From Corynebacterium sp. p3-SID1145 (GTDB taxonomy: Bacteria; Actinomycetota; Actinomycetes; Mycobacteriales; Mycobacteriaceae): 64,000 nt of DNA. The number at the start of each line of letters is the position of its first letter. Position 1 is the stretch's first letter. The position numbers and the translations under genes were made by a program. The DNA is taken from positions 1 to 64,000 of the forward strand of contig JALXXC010000005.1 in the NCBI GenBank assembly GCA_025144245.1. Direction: 5' to 3'. The notes below the pieces were generated by a model that saw only the letters and a program-made list of their open reading frames with translations, was not told the DNA's origin and ran no database searches. Positions 1-9,163 of this stretch are shown in pieces.

Positions 1-514
1 AGTCCTCGGTGTAGAGGGGGATTTCGGTGAGCCCGGTGGTGCCGGTCGGGAAGGCAATGAGCGCGGCGTCGAGCTGTCCGTTGCGGAGCTGTTCCATGAG
101 CGCTGGGGTGGTCTCTTCGACGATCTTCGGCTCGATCTCCGGGTAGCGCTCTTTGGCGAGGCGCAGAAGATCAGGGAGCAGATACGGGGCGATGGTGGGG
201 ATGATGCCCAGGGTGATCTGCCCGGTGAGGACGCCTTGTGCGCCGCGTGAGTGCTGGACGAACGCTTCGGCCGCCTCCAGCGTGGCTTGGGCGTAGGGGA
301 GGAGGCGCTCGCCGACGGGAGTGACGATGACCTTGCGCGTGGACCGTTCGATGAGCTGGATACCCAGTCCGGTCTCCAGGGCGACGAGAGCCTGCGAGAG
401 GGAGGGCTGGGAGATGTGCAGCTGGTTCGCGGCGGTGCCGAAGTGACGGTGCTCGGCGATGGTGACGAACGTGCGGATCTGCGCCAGCGTCGGTCGGTAC
501 TCCTTGTTGGTCAT
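1..514 (-). CDS. oxyR: LysR-type hydrogen-peroxide regulator OxyR (N-terminal 171 residues, cut by window edge)
   Basis: The visible part starts MTNKEYRPTLAQIRTFVTIA and contains the N-terminal winged helix-turn-helix of LysR regulators (HFGTAANQLHISQPSLSQAL, about residues 24-43). The first half of the effector domain follows, including the FVQHSRGAQGVLTGQITLGI linker. OxyR is a cytoplasmic peroxide sensor that controls catalase and related genes; in corynebacteria it mainly represses them. The peroxide-sensing cysteines lie beyond the window edge, so the OxyR identity rests on the N-terminal sequence and on the neighbouring helicase-PAC2-DUF4192-galE-dtxR-sigB order, which matches the C. 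glutamicum oxyR region. The start is the ATG at 512-514. The 99-bp gap to the helicase stop at 614 is AT-rich. Confidence 0.85.
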   Translation of the reverse strand, partial: MTNKEYRPTLAQIRTFVTIAEHRHFGTAANQLHISQPSLSQALVALETGLGIQLIERSTRKVIVTPVGERLLPYAQATLEAAEAFVQHSRGAQGVLTGQITLGIIPTIAPYLLPDLLRLAKERYPEIEPKIVEETTPALMEQLRNGQLDAALIAFPTGTTGLTEIPLYTED

Positions 515-613
515 GCTCTTAAAGTACAAGCATTGATAGGTTGCTGTGGGAAATTAGCGCAAATATTTTGGTGTATTTGAACGCAGTTTTCGCTCTTGCT
601 TTAAGTCGTGCCT

Positions 614-3175
614 TTAATGGCGCATTTCAAGAGCGCTCAGGCGGACTTCGCCAGCTTCGTCGGAAGCGTCGAGGTCGACTGTGCCGTGCAGCTGGTAAGA
701 GTTGTCGCCGTCGGGGTCCTTGAGGATCTGGGTGACTGTCCAGTTTCGAGTGTCGGTGTCCTGCAGGACGAAATACTCGGGGCCGCGCGCATCGGCGTCC
801 AGGTCGACATCGTCGTATTCGTCGAAGTAGTCGTCCATGAGTGCCGGCCAGTCGGGCTGGTCGGCAAGGTCCATGTAGTCGAGCATCCCGGCGAGCTCCT
901 TCTCCTTCTCGAAGGCGAAGAGCTCCACGAGGCGGAAGAAGTAGTTGCGGACCATGATGGTGAAGGCGCGGCGGTTGGCGGTGAGAGCGGTGGGGTCTTC
1001 CACACCGAAGGCCAGTTCGCGTTCCAGGTCGTCGCGGCTGATCGGGGTGTTCTCGTCGGCCATGTGGGCCCACTCGTCGATAAGCGATGAATCGACCTGG
1101 CGGATGAGCTCGCCGAGCCACACGATGATGTCGTCGAGTCGCTCGGTCATGTACGCGTCGGGGATCGAATGCGACAAGGTCCGCCACGCGTCGGTGAGGT
1201 AGCGCAGGACGACGCCTTCGCTGCGTGCGAGGCCGTAAGTGGCGATGACGTCGGAGAATGTCATCGCGTGCTCGATCATGTCGCGGACCACCGATTTGGG
1301 GGAGAGCTCGAATTCCGCCGCCCACGGGTTGCCCTGGACGAAGGTCTCGTACGCGTCCTCCAGTTCTTCCTTGAGGGGCTGCGGGTAGGTGACATCCTCG
1401 ATGAGCGCCATGCGTTCGGTGTAGTCGACGCCGTCGGCCTTGAGCGCCGCGATCTCTTCGCCGCGTTCCTTGCTCTGTTGTGCCTGGAGGAGCTGGCGTG
1501 GGTCGTCGAGAATCGCCTCGAATGCGGAGATGACGTCGAGGTCGTAGGTCTCGCTTTCTGGATCGAGCAATGTCAGGAAAGCGAGCGCGAACGGTGACAG
1601 CGGCTGGTTGAGCGCGAAATCGCGGTCGAGTTCAGCGGTGAGCGTGTACGGGCGGAACGCGGGGGAATCCGGGGTGCGTTCGACGACATCAGCGGCGATG
1701 AGGCCGCGGAAGAGGTCGACGGCGGTGAGGATGTCGCGGTTCTGCTTGGCGCGGCTGTCGTGGTTGTCGCGCAGGAGGTGCTTCATGTGCTCGTAGCCGT
1801 CTCCGGGGCGGGCGACGACGTTGAGCAGCATCGAATTCGACACGGTGAACTGGCTGGTCAGCTCCTCAGGTTCGGCTTCGGTAAGACGGTTGAAAGTGTT
1901 TTCCGACCACGAGATTTCGCCGTCGCGGGGGGCCTTTTTGCGGATCTTCTTCAGCTTCTTGGGGTCGTCGCCCGCCTTGCGGCGGAGCTTGACGTTCTCG
2001 ATCTCGTGCTCCGGCGCCTCAACAACCACCGTGCCTTCGGTGTCGTATCCAGCGCGGCCCGCGCGTCCGGCGATCTGGTGGAATTCGCGGGACTTTACGA
2101 TACGCTGCCTGGTCCCGTCGAATTTCGCCAGTCCGGTCATGAGCACGGTGCGGATCGGCACGTTGATGCCCACGCCGAGCGTGTCCGTGCCGCAGATGAC
2201 CTTCAAATGACCCGCCTGCGCGAGACGCTCCACCAGGCGCCGGTACTTCGGCAGCATTCCGGCATGGTGGATGCCGATGCCGCGGCGCAGCAGCTTCGAC
2301 AGGGTCTTGCCGAAGGTGGTGGTGAAGCGGAAATCGCCAATGGCCTCCCGGATGGCTTCTTTTTCTTCGGGCGTGATCATCGATATCGATGTCAGCGCCT
2401 GCGCGCGCTCAGTCGCCTCGCGCTGGGAGAAATGCACGACGTAGATGGGGGCCTTGCCCGCGTCGAGAAGCTCCTCGATCGTCTCGTGGACGGGCGTGAA
2501 CACGTAGTGGAAATCCAGCGGAACCGGGCGTTCGGAGCCGCCGACGTAGGTGGTCTCGCGACCGGTGCGGCGGGTGAGGTCGTCCTCGAGCCACTTTGTG
2601 TCGCCGAGCGTCGCCGACATGAGCAGGAATTGTGCTTTGGGCAGCTCCAGCAGGGGCACCTGCCACGCCCAGCCGCGGTCGGGCTCGGAGTAGTAGTGGA
2701 ATTCGTCCATCACGACTTGGCGGATATCGGACTTGGCTCCCTCACGCAAGGCGATGTTGGCGACGATCTCGGCCGTCGCGGCGATGATGGGGGCGTCGCC
2801 GTTGACGGTCGCGTCCCCGGTCATCATGCCCACATTTTCCGGCCCGAAAATCTCGCACAGGGAGAAGAATTTCTCGCTCACCAGCGCTTTGATCGGCGCG
2901 GTGTAGAAGGACCGCTGTCCCCGCGACATGGCGATGAAATGCGCGGCGTTGGCCACCATCGACTTACCGGAGCCGGTCGGAGTGGCCAAGATGACGTTGT
3001 CGCCGGCCAGCAACGCCAGCGACGCCTCCTCCTGCGCCGGGTACAGGGAGATCCCGCGCGAGGAGGTCCAGGAGGTGAAGGAGTCCCAGACTGCGTCGTC
3101 GAAAAGCGTGTCCGGCACGTCCTCGAGGTCGGTGAGGTAGTCGGCGAGCGTCGGTGCTTGGGCGTTGGAAGTCAC
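614..3175 (-). CDS. DEAD/DEAH-box helicase with C-terminal DUF3516 (Ski2-like)
   Basis: An 853-residue superfamily 2 helicase. Walker A is ATPTGSGKS near residue 60, the DEAH-equivalent box is VMDEFHYY, motif III is LMSATLGD, and motif VI is HQIAGRAGRAG. The long C-terminal half belongs to the actinobacterial DUF3516 extension. It probably unwinds RNA or RNA-DNA structures in the cytoplasm; no substrate is proven. The frame stays open upstream to 3325, but the extra 50 residues are Arg/Ser/Thr-rich and overlap the next gene, so I place the start at GTG 3173-3175 (product begins MTSNAQAPTLADYL). It lies 28 bp downstream of the PAC2-family gene and is probably co-transcribed with it. Confidence 0.9.
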   Translation of the reverse strand: MTSNAQAPTLADYLTDLEDVPDTLFDDAVWDSFTSWTSSRGISLYPAQEEASLALLAGDNVILATPTGSGKSMVANAAHFIAMSRGQRSFYTAPIKALVSEKFFSLCEIFGPENVGMMTGDATVNGDAPIIAATAEIVANIALREGAKSDIRQVVMDEFHYYSEPDRGWAWQVPLLELPKAQFLLMSATLGDTKWLEDDLTRRTGRETTYVGGSERPVPLDFHYVFTPVHETIEELLDAGKAPIYVVHFSQREATERAQALTSISMITPEEKEAIREAIGDFRFTTTFGKTLSKLLRRGIGIHHAGMLPKYRRLVERLAQAGHLKVICGTDTLGVGINVPIRTVLMTGLAKFDGTRQRIVKSREFHQIAGRAGRAGYDTEGTVVVEAPEHEIENVKLRRKAGDDPKKLKKIRKKAPRDGEISWSENTFNRLTEAEPEELTSQFTVSNSMLLNVVARPGDGYEHMKHLLRDNHDSRAKQNRDILTAVDLFRGLIAADVVERTPDSPAFRPYTLTAELDRDFALNQPLSPFALAFLTLLDPESETYDLDVISAFEAILDDPRQLLQAQQSKERGEEIAALKADGVDYTERMALIEDVTYPQPLKEELEDAYETFVQGNPWAAEFELSPKSVVRDMIEHAMTFSDVIATYGLARSEGVVLRYLTDAWRTLSHSIPDAYMTERLDDIIVWLGELIRQVDSSLIDEWAHMADENTPISRDDLERELAFGVEDPTALTANRRAFTIMVRNYFFRLVELFAFEKEKELAGMLDYMDLADQPDWPALMDDYFDEYDDVDLDADARGPEYFVLQDTDTRNWTVTQILKDPDGDNSYQLHGTVDLDASDEAGEVRLSALEMRH

Positions 3176-3203
3176 CCCACCCACGGTACTTGAGGGGCGC
3201 GCG

Positions 3204-4211
3204 CTACTCGTCGTCGTCCGGCATGTCGATCTGGCCGCCGGTGGTGTCCTCCCACATCCCGTCGCCCGGGCCGAGCGTCCGGTCGCGGTCGTCGATCGCG
3301 GCGAGGAAATTCTCGAAGGCCTCACCGATCTCGTCGCCGCTGGGCACCTGGGCCTCGCCCGGCATCATCTTCTGTGGGTTCTTCTTGCGGTAGGAGTCCA
3401 TCTCGGAGTCGTAGTGCTGCTCGAGTTGCGCGACGACCTGCGCGATTTCTTCCGAACCGTGGGTCTGCTCCGCCAGCTGCTGGGCAACTCGCTCCATGTC
3501 GCGCTCGATCGCGCGCAGCGGGAACTGCAGGTCGGAGGTGTCCGAAACGGACTGCAGCAGCTGGTAGACAGCCTGCGGGTACGGCGAGGACGCGACGTAG
3601 TGCGGAACGTGCGCCGTGTAGCCGGCGACGCGGCGGCCGCGGGAGTGCAGTTCCCGCTCGATCATCACTGCGGCGGCGCCGGGCACGGAGACCATTCCGT
3701 CGAAGGTGAACATCTTGCCGACGAGGTCACGGTCGTTGCCGTGCGCGGACACGACGAGCGGACGCGTGTGCGGTGCACCCATCGGCGCGGCGTACAGGCA
3801 GATCGTCTTGTCCACGTTGAAGCGGTCCGCGAGGTCGGCCACGGATTTCGAGAACGCCTCCCAGCGCAGGTCCGGCTCGGGGCCGGAGAGCAGCAGGAAG
3901 GACTCGCCCTTGGAATCGCGCAGCACGCGGATGTCCAGGTCGATGTCGTCGACATCGCTGATCTCGTGCTCGCTCAAGGTCACCATGGGGCGGCGCGAGC
4001 GGTAGTCGATCAACTCGTCGTTGTTGAAAGTGGCCAGGGTGCGCGAATCCAGGGCGGCTTTGAGGTGCCCGGCGGCGCCTTCGACGGCGTGCCCGGCATC
4101 GGCGTAGCCCTGCATCGCCACGATGAGGGTGGGGCCAGAGGACGCGCCGTCTTCCACGGCGGGAGCCGGGTACTCCAGCTCGTACATCTGCCGCTGATCG
4201 TCTGACGTCAT
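3204..4211 (-). CDS. PAC2-family protein (proteasome-assembly-chaperone-like fold)
   Basis: A 335-residue cytoplasmic protein beginning MTSDDQRQMYELEYPAPA. The PAC2 domain core is recognisable in TLIVAMQGYADAGHAVEGAA, in LLLSGPEPDLRWEAF and in the conserved AAPMGAPHTRPL segment. The C-terminal third is charged and helical. PAC2 members in eukaryotes help assemble proteasomes; the corynebacterial role is unknown, and these bacteria usually lack a full proteasome. The start at ATG 4209-4211 is favoured because AAGGAGGA lies 8 bp upstream; an in-frame ATG three codons earlier would be too close to that ribosome-binding site. It is the upstream gene of the helicase pair. Confidence 0.8.
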   Translation of the reverse strand: MTSDDQRQMYELEYPAPAVEDGASSGPTLIVAMQGYADAGHAVEGAAGHLKAALDSRTLATFNNDELIDYRSRRPMVTLSEHEISDVDDIDLDIRVLRDSKGESFLLLSGPEPDLRWEAFSKSVADLADRFNVDKTICLYAAPMGAPHTRPLVVSAHGNDRDLVGKMFTFDGMVSVPGAAAVMIERELHSRGRRVAGYTAHVPHYVASSPYPQAVYQLLQSVSDTSDLQFPLRAIERDMERVAQQLAEQTHGSEEIAQVVAQLEQHYDSEMDSYRKKNPQKMMPGEAQVPSGDEIGEAFENFLAAIDDRDRTLGPGDGMWEDTTGGQIDMPDDDE

Positions 4212-4346
4212 TGTTGACATCCTCCTTGTTCGTGAACCTTCCGACACCGTGTTCAACCTCATGGGTGCGGAGTTTCATTCCCACCTTACGGACCGTGCAC
4301 GTCACGCGGTAACGCGCGCGCCGCATTGGCCGGGAAAGCACAGCTT

Positions 4347-4358
4347 CGCTTATCGACG
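4347..4358 (+). repeat. Dispersed exact 12-mer CGCTTATCGACG (first intergenic copy)
   Basis: The 12-mer CGCTTATCGACG occurs seven times in the window. On the + strand it lies at 4347-4358, 21462-21473, 26350-26361, 29562-29573 and 56713-56724; on the - strand at 1075-1086 and 10432-10443. Copies at 4347, 26350 and 29562 are intergenic. The others fall in coding sequence and encode Leu-Ile-Asp with the CTT leucine codon, which is unusual for this GC-rich genome. One-mismatch copies lie near 28299 and 50525. No function is assigned. Confidence 0.6.
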
Positions 4359-4472
4359 CCTCCCGCTTGCCCAAACCTTCCTCCCCGTGGACCGAGCGAA
4401 GGGGGGCGCCAGTTGTGAATTCTCCCGCTTTTCAGTGGAACCGCAGCGGGGGTCGCGGAAGTCCAATAAAAC

Positions 4473-5675
4473 ATGACACATTCACATTCACATTCACGCA
4501 AGCAGCAACCGTCCTTCGACCCGTGGACCGACGATTCCGTGTCGGTCGACGACCCCTCGACAATCATCGCCACCATTCCCGGCACACTCGGCTATTACCC
4601 GCAGGAATCCATCATCGTTATCGGGCTGGTGCCCGACCTGGAAAGCGGCGGTGAGCTCGTTCTGGGACCGGTTCTCCGCGCGGACCTGCAGCATGCAGGC
4701 GAGCTGGCAGACTTCCTGGAGACCGCTCCGGTGGCGCGGTGTGTCGCCTTCCTCGGCATCATGGTGACCCGCCGGCCGCAGTCGTCGGCCGCGACAGCTG
4801 CCGCGGCTGAACTGGAGGACCTAGTCCGCCCGTGCGGGGCGCCACTGGTCGATGTGCTGTGGCACGTCTCCGAGATCGCCCAAGGCACTCCGTACGAGAT
4901 GGTCTTCGGACCCGACCCGGAAGATATGGACCGTCAGTGGCCGGAGTTGCGCTGGGGCCGCGGAACAGTGGCGTCGGTGGTCTCGTCGCCGACGATGCGC
5001 GCCTGGCATGACAACGGCATCCTGCCGGCACTCGACCGCAGCGACACCTTCGAATACTTCCAGCCCGACGATTCGCTGGCCGGTGCCGTTATCGCCGGGG
5101 AGGCTGTGGACGTCGCGGCGTTGACGCGTGAAGCCGCCCGGCACGCCGACGAACTGCGTGCCCGCATCGACCGCGGTCAGCCCGGGCCCGGTGCGGTTGT
5201 GCGCGCGGCGATGAAGGCGCTGCAGGACGCGCCCGCCCAGCCGATCATCGGGCTCGATGAGCGCGTGGGCGTCGACCGTGTCTTCCACGACGCGGAGGGC
5301 CTGCGCGCCATGGCCACGGTGCTGTCCCGGTCGATGCTGCGCGACTGCGTCATCGGCACCGCCGTGCGGCACCCCGAGGAGGCGGCGACGGCGCTGCTCG
5401 CGGTGGCCCGCGCCTTCGACGGCGTGATCCGCGCCAACGCGTTGAGCCTGTGGGGCATCGTGGCGATCAGCCGCGGGCTGTCGTCGTGGGCATCGGCCGC
5501 GCTAGCGATCGCGCAGGAGGAGATGCCGGAGCACTCGATGTCCGCCATTTGCTTGGAGATCCTCGCCGCGGGGCAGCAACAGCACCTGGTCACCACGATT
5601 CTGCAGGGCTGCGAACTCGCCTGCGCCCACATCATCGAGGGCGAGGACTACGGCGGGGAAGCCGTCAGCGCTTAA
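4473..5675 (+). CDS. DUF4192 domain-containing protein
   Basis: A 400-residue protein whose DUF4192 domain starts after a His/Ser-rich N-terminus: DPSTIIATIPGTLGYYPQES near residues 27-46, then IIVIGLVPDLESGG. No signal peptide or membrane segment is seen, so it is cytoplasmic. The family is widespread in actinobacteria and has no assigned biochemical role. It is transcribed divergently from the PAC2 gene and convergently with galE, with only 7 bp between the stop codons. ATG 4473 is the first in-frame start and has only a weak purine-rich upstream region. Confidence 0.8.
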   Translation: MTHSHSHSRKQQPSFDPWTDDSVSVDDPSTIIATIPGTLGYYPQESIIVIGLVPDLESGGELVLGPVLRADLQHAGELADFLETAPVARCVAFLGIMVTRRPQSSAATAAAAELEDLVRPCGAPLVDVLWHVSEIAQGTPYEMVFGPDPEDMDRQWPELRWGRGTVASVVSSPTMRAWHDNGILPALDRSDTFEYFQPDDSLAGAVIAGEAVDVAALTREAARHADELRARIDRGQPGPGAVVRAAMKALQDAPAQPIIGLDERVGVDRVFHDAEGLRAMATVLSRSMLRDCVIGTAVRHPEEAATALLAVARAFDGVIRANALSLWGIVAISRGLSSWASAALAIAQEEMPEHSMSAICLEILAAGQQQHLVTTILQGCELACAHIIEGEDYGGEAVSA

Positions 5676-5682
5676 GCCGCCG

Positions 5683-6642
5683 CTAGCGCGACTGGGTGTA
5701 CTCCCACGCATCCGCCACGATCTGGTCCAGGTCGGTGCGGGTGGGGGTCCAGCCAAGTTCGTCCTTGGCACGCTGGGACGACGCGATGAGCGTGGCCGGG
5801 TCGCCGGCGCGGCGGGGCGCGACTTCGGCGGGAATCGGGTGCCCAGTCACGCGGCGGCAAGCCTCGATGACTTCCTTGACGGAGTATCCGTCGCCGGAAC
5901 CGAGGTTGAAAATGCGGTGCTTGCCCGGGGCATTGGACTCCAGGGCGAGCAGGTGGGCGTCGGCGAGATCCCTGATATGGATGTAGTCGCGCACGCAGGT
6001 GCCGTCGGCGGTGGGCCAGTCGTTGCCGTACATGAGGATCTTGTCGCGCTTGCCCTGCGCCACCTGGAGGACCAGGGGAATGAGGTGGGTCTCCGTCGCG
6101 TGGTTCTCGCCGAGACCGCCGTAGGCGCCCGCCACGTTGAAATAGCGCAGGCTCGTCGCCCCGAGACCGAAAGCGGTGGCGTACGACGTGATGGCGTAAT
6201 CGATGGCCAGTTTGGTCGCGCCGTAGGCGTTCGTCGGGGCGGTCGGCATGTCCTCAGTGATGGGCACCCGCTCCGGCTCGCCGTAGGTGGCGGCGGTGGA
6301 GGAAAACACCAGGCTGTTCACATTGTGGTCGCGCATGGAGTTGAGCAGCTTCAACGTGGTGCCCACGTTGTCGCGCCAGTACTCGTCGGGCTTCTCTACG
6401 GATTCGCCCACCAGCGAGCGTGCAGCGAAGTGGAGGACACCGTCCACCCCGCCGCCGGCGAGCACGTCGTCGATGACATCGTTGATGTCGCCTGCGACGA
6501 GGTCGGCGCCCTCTGGCACGGCATCGCGGTTGCCAGTGGAGAAATTGTCCACGATGGTGACGGCGTGACCGGCTTCAAGCAGGACCTTCGAACAGACGCT
6601 TCCGACATATCCGGCACCGCCGGTGACAACGAGACGTGACAT
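5683..6642 (-). CDS. galE: UDP-glucose 4-epimerase GalE
   Basis: A 319-residue extended short-chain dehydrogenase of the Leloir pathway, interconverting UDP-glucose and UDP-galactose and so supplying galactose for the arabinogalactan wall. The NAD-binding GGAGYVGS motif is at residues 8-15. The catalytic Tyr-x3-Lys appears as YGATK, followed by the substrate loop [10 protein letters not shown]. Its length is close to the usual 320-330 residues. The start ATG 6640-6642 has a GAAGGAAG ribosome-binding site. It lies 43 bp downstream of dtxR on the same strand; the sigB-dtxR-galE order is typical of Corynebacterium. Confidence 0.95.
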   Translation of the reverse strand: MSRLVVTGGAGYVGSVCSKVLLEAGHAVTIVDNFSTGNRDAVPEGADLVAGDINDVIDDVLAGGGVDGVLHFAARSLVGESVEKPDEYWRDNVGTTLKLLNSMRDHNVNSLVFSSTAATYGEPERVPITEDMPTAPTNAYGATKLAIDYAITSYATAFGLGATSLRYFNVAGAYGGLGENHATETHLIPLVLQVAQGKRDKILMYGNDWPTADGTCVRDYIHIRDLADAHLLALESNAPGKHRIFNLGSGDGYSVKEVIEACRRVTGHPIPAEVAPRRAGDPATLIASSQRAKDELGWTPTRTDLDQIVADAWEYTQSR

Positions 6643-6685
6643 GATGCTTCCTTCTTCGGGCTGATTCGGACGGAGGGGCGTGAGG

Positions 6686-7378
6686 CTAGTTGTCCAGCAG
6701 CGCCACGCGCAGGGCGTGCGCCAGCTCCGGGGCGAGATCGACGCGCGAGCCGGAGTCAGTGATGACGCCCAGGCAGCCGTTGTCGGAGCGTTCCAGGGTG
6801 ACCTTCGCGCCGCGGTTGATGCCGAAACGGCAAATGGAGGAGTACTGCTCGGAGTCGAGCTGAAGAATCTCGTTGATTTGCACGATCTCGGCTCGCACCG
6901 GCGCGTCTAAGTCAATGTCGCTGGCGCGCACGCCCAAGTCGTCTTGGAGCGGCTCGGTATAGCCGAGCTCGTCGAGAGCCGGAATCGGGTTGCCGAAGGG
7001 GGAGCGGGTCGGGTCCTCCAGGACGTTCAGCATCTGGCGCTCGACCTCCTCGCTCATCACGTGTTCCCAGCGGCAGGCTTCGGCGTGGACCTTGCTGAGG
7101 TCGAGGTTCAAAACATCGGTGAGCAAGCGTTCTGCGAGGCGGTGTTTGCGCATCACGGACGTGGCGAGCTCGCGGCCCCGTTCGGTGAGAGAGAGGGAGC
7201 GGTCCGGTTCAACAACGATGAGCCCGTCGCGCTCCATGCGCGCCACGGTCTGCGAGACGGTGGGGCCGGACTGGTCGAGGCGCTCGGCGATGCGTGCACG
7301 CAACGGGGTGATGCCTTCTTCTTCAAGCTCGTAGACCGTGCGCAAGTACATTTCGGTGGTATCTACGAGATCTCTCAC
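6686..7378 (-). CDS. dtxR: Iron-dependent repressor DtxR
   Basis: A 230-residue Fe(II)-activated repressor of siderophore, haem-uptake and iron-storage genes. The N-terminal winged helix ([20 protein letters not shown]) and dimerisation helices are almost identical in pattern to C. diphtheriae DtxR. Every metal ligand is present at the expected number: Met10, His79, Glu83, His98, Cys102, Glu105 and His106. The C-terminal SH3-like domain (about 150-230) is more divergent. It follows sigB by 170 bp on the same strand, with a hairpin between them, and precedes galE. Confidence 0.97.
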   Translation of the reverse strand: MRDLVDTTEMYLRTVYELEEEGITPLRARIAERLDQSGPTVSQTVARMERDGLIVVEPDRSLSLTERGRELATSVMRKHRLAERLLTDVLNLDLSKVHAEACRWEHVMSEEVERQMLNVLEDPTRSPFGNPIPALDELGYTEPLQDDLGVRASDIDLDAPVRAEIVQINEILQLDSEQYSSICRFGINRGAKVTLERSDNGCLGVITDSGSRVDLAPELAHALRVALLDN

Positions 7379-7497
7379 AGCAGTCTTCCCTCTTATTCTT
7401 CACGCGGGGTATGCGCACTGCGGCACCGTGGCGCAGCGCTTTTCTCCGCGGTCGATCTTCAGTGTTGGATTCAAGCAACAGCTCGAGCACATAGTAA

Positions 7498-7533
7498 CCC
7501 AGAACACACCGTTGTTCGGACGGTGCGTCTGGG
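7498..7533 (-). terminator. Hairpin downstream of sigB
   Basis: Outer arms CCCAGA/TCTGGG flank inner arms ACACCGT/ACGGTGC with a short loop, in the sigB-dtxR intergenic region just after the sigB stop codon. The run after the hairpin on the - strand is only weakly T-rich (TTACTATG), so termination may be partial. Confidence 0.4.
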
Positions 7534-7547
7534 TCGGGGGTGCGTTT

Positions 7548-8540
7548 TTATGCGTAGTCGCGCAGCCGGTCGGCGCGGTCGCCGACGCGCAGCTTGCTCA
7601 TCACTTCGCGCTCGATCTGGCGGACGCGCTCGCGGGACAGGCCGAATTTGCGGCCGATCTGGTCGAGGGTGCGCGGCACACCGTCGTCAAGCCCGTAGCG
7701 CAGGCGGATGACATCTTGCTCGCGCTGCTCTAGGCCGCCGATGATGTCGTTGATGTCGTCGTGGCGCAGTGCGGAGACCACAGCGTCTTCGGCGTCCGCC
7801 GCCTCAGCGTCCTCGATGAAGTCCCCCAGCGGGGCTTCCTCGTCGGCGCCGACGGGCATGTCCAGGCTCACCGGGTCGCGGGACTGGCGCAGCAGCATTT
7901 CGATCTTGGACTCTTCAATGCCGGACTCGTCCGCCAGCTCCTCGTTCGTGGGTTCACGGCCGAGGGACTGGTACATCTCGCGGCGGATACGGGAGAGCTT
8001 GTTCACCTGCTCCACGAGGTGGACGGGGAGGCGGATGGTGCGGGACTGGTCCGCCATGCCGCGGGTGATGGCTTGGCGGATCCACCAGGTGGCGTAGGTG
8101 GAGAACTTGAAGCCCTTGGTGTAGTCGAATTTCTCCATCGCGCGGATGAGACCGAGGTTGCCCTCCTGGATCAGGTCCAGCAGGGGCATGCCGCGGCCGG
8201 TGTAGCGCTTGGCCAGGGAAACGACGAGGCGGAGGTTCGCTTCCAGCAGGTGGGAGCGCGCTTTCCGGCCTTCCTTGGCTAGGATCTTCAGGTCGCGCTT
8301 CTTCGCGCGGGTGAGCTCCACGTCCGGGTCGTCGAGGAGGTGCTGGGAGTACAGGCCGACCTCGATCTGCTGGGCGAGTTCGACTTCCTCTTCAGCGTTG
8401 AGCAATGCGGTCTTGCCGATGCCGTTCAGGTAGACGCGCACAAGGTCGGCGGACGGGTTGTCGTTCGTCTGATTTCGCCGGCTCCCGCGGTCGACTTTTT
8501 CTTCGTTGTCATCGACATGATCCACATTGGGCTGAGTCAT
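7548..8540 (-). CDS. sigB: Non-essential primary-like sigma factor SigB
   Basis: A 330-residue group 2 sigma-70 factor. Region 1.2 begins near [18 protein letters not shown]. Region 2 contains the core-binding and -10 recognition segment ([20 protein letters not shown], then [15 protein letters not shown]). Region 3 follows, and region 4 carries the -35 recognition helix ([19 protein letters not shown]) near the C-terminus. In corynebacteria SigB serves stationary-phase and stress genes. It lacks the long Lys/acidic N-terminus of SigA in this window. The start ATG has AAAGGAGCC upstream. Confidence 0.95.
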   Translation of the reverse strand: MTQPNVDHVDDNEEKVDRGSRRNQTNDNPSADLVRVYLNGIGKTALLNAEEEVELAQQIEVGLYSQHLLDDPDVELTRAKKRDLKILAKEGRKARSHLLEANLRLVVSLAKRYTGRGMPLLDLIQEGNLGLIRAMEKFDYTKGFKFSTYATWWIRQAITRGMADQSRTIRLPVHLVEQVNKLSRIRREMYQSLGREPTNEELADESGIEESKIEMLLRQSRDPVSLDMPVGADEEAPLGDFIEDAEAADAEDAVVSALRHDDINDIIGGLEQREQDVIRLRYGLDDGVPRTLDQIGRKFGLSRERVRQIEREVMSKLRVGDRADRLRDYA

Positions 8541-8576
8541 GGATGAAGGCTCCTTTAAAGTCTCGCGAATCTATCG

Positions 8577-8607
8577 TTCTAACGCCGGACAAGAGCAGTT
8601 TGTTCCC
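8577..8607 (-). promoter_or_regulatory. Putative SigH/SigE-type promoter of sigB
   Basis: On the - strand, GGGAACA (8601-8607) is followed after 16 bp by CGTTAGAA (8577-8584). This matches the corynebacterial ECF consensus of a GGAA-type -35 and a GTT-type -10 element. It lies about 37 bp upstream of the sigB start codon. Stress-sigma control of sigB is established for C. glutamicum; assignment here rests on motif match only. Confidence 0.55.
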
Positions 8608-8712
8608 GCCGTGGGACCCTGTCGTCTAAGCACTCATTCGTGCAGGTCATATGGGGTCGTGCGAAGGGAGCTGATACGCGGTTGCCGTGATTGGGACTTT
8701 AGCACCTTCGGT

Positions 8713-9147
8713 TTAGCTTTCAACCAGTACGGTGAACGGCCCGGAGTTCACGGAGGCGACTTCCATCATGGCACCGAAGCGGCCTTCCTCGACGTGGATT
8801 CCGCGGGCGCGCAAACCCTCGGCGATCTTCGCGATGACTGGCTCGGCCGCATCGCCTGGGGCCGCATCGGTCCAGGACGGACGGCGCCCCTTCTTGGTGC
8901 GGCCCATGAGGGTGAATTGACTGACGAGCAAGACAGGCGCACCGGCCTCCTCGACGGAGACTTCGCCGTCGAGAATGCGCAGTTCGGCGATTTTCCGCAC
9001 CATGGTCTCCCAGGAGCCGTCGGCGTCCTCAGAGCCGACACCGACGAGCGCAAGGATGCCGCCGGTTTCAGGGCAGTCGATGGCTCCGACGGTTTCGCCC
9101 TCCACAGTGACGGAGGCCGAGGTGACACGGCTGAGAACTGCTTTCAT
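8713..9147 (-). CDS. dtd: D-aminoacyl-tRNA deacylase
   Basis: A 144-residue cytoplasmic enzyme that hydrolyses D-amino acids (and glycine) mis-attached to tRNA. The family signature SQFTL is present ([10 protein letters not shown]), as is the C-terminal cross-subunit loop, here NSGPFT, which keeps the Gly-Pro needed for chiral proofreading. Length is typical. The start ATG 9145-9147 has GAAAGGAA upstream. It lies 16 bp after the methyltransferase gene on the same strand. Confidence 0.93.
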   Translation of the reverse strand: MKAVLSRVTSASVTVEGETVGAIDCPETGGILALVGVGSEDADGSWETMVRKIAELRILDGEVSVEEAGAPVLLVSQFTLMGRTKKGRRPSWTDAAPGDAAEPVIAKIAEGLRARGIHVEEGRFGAMMEVASVNSGPFTVLVES

Positions 9148-9163
9148 CGGTATTCCTTTCGGG

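Noticed and set aside
1760..3193. 477-codon open frame on the + strand opposite the DUF3516 helicase
   Set aside because: No family signature is seen; the opposite strand encodes complete helicase motifs over the same bases.
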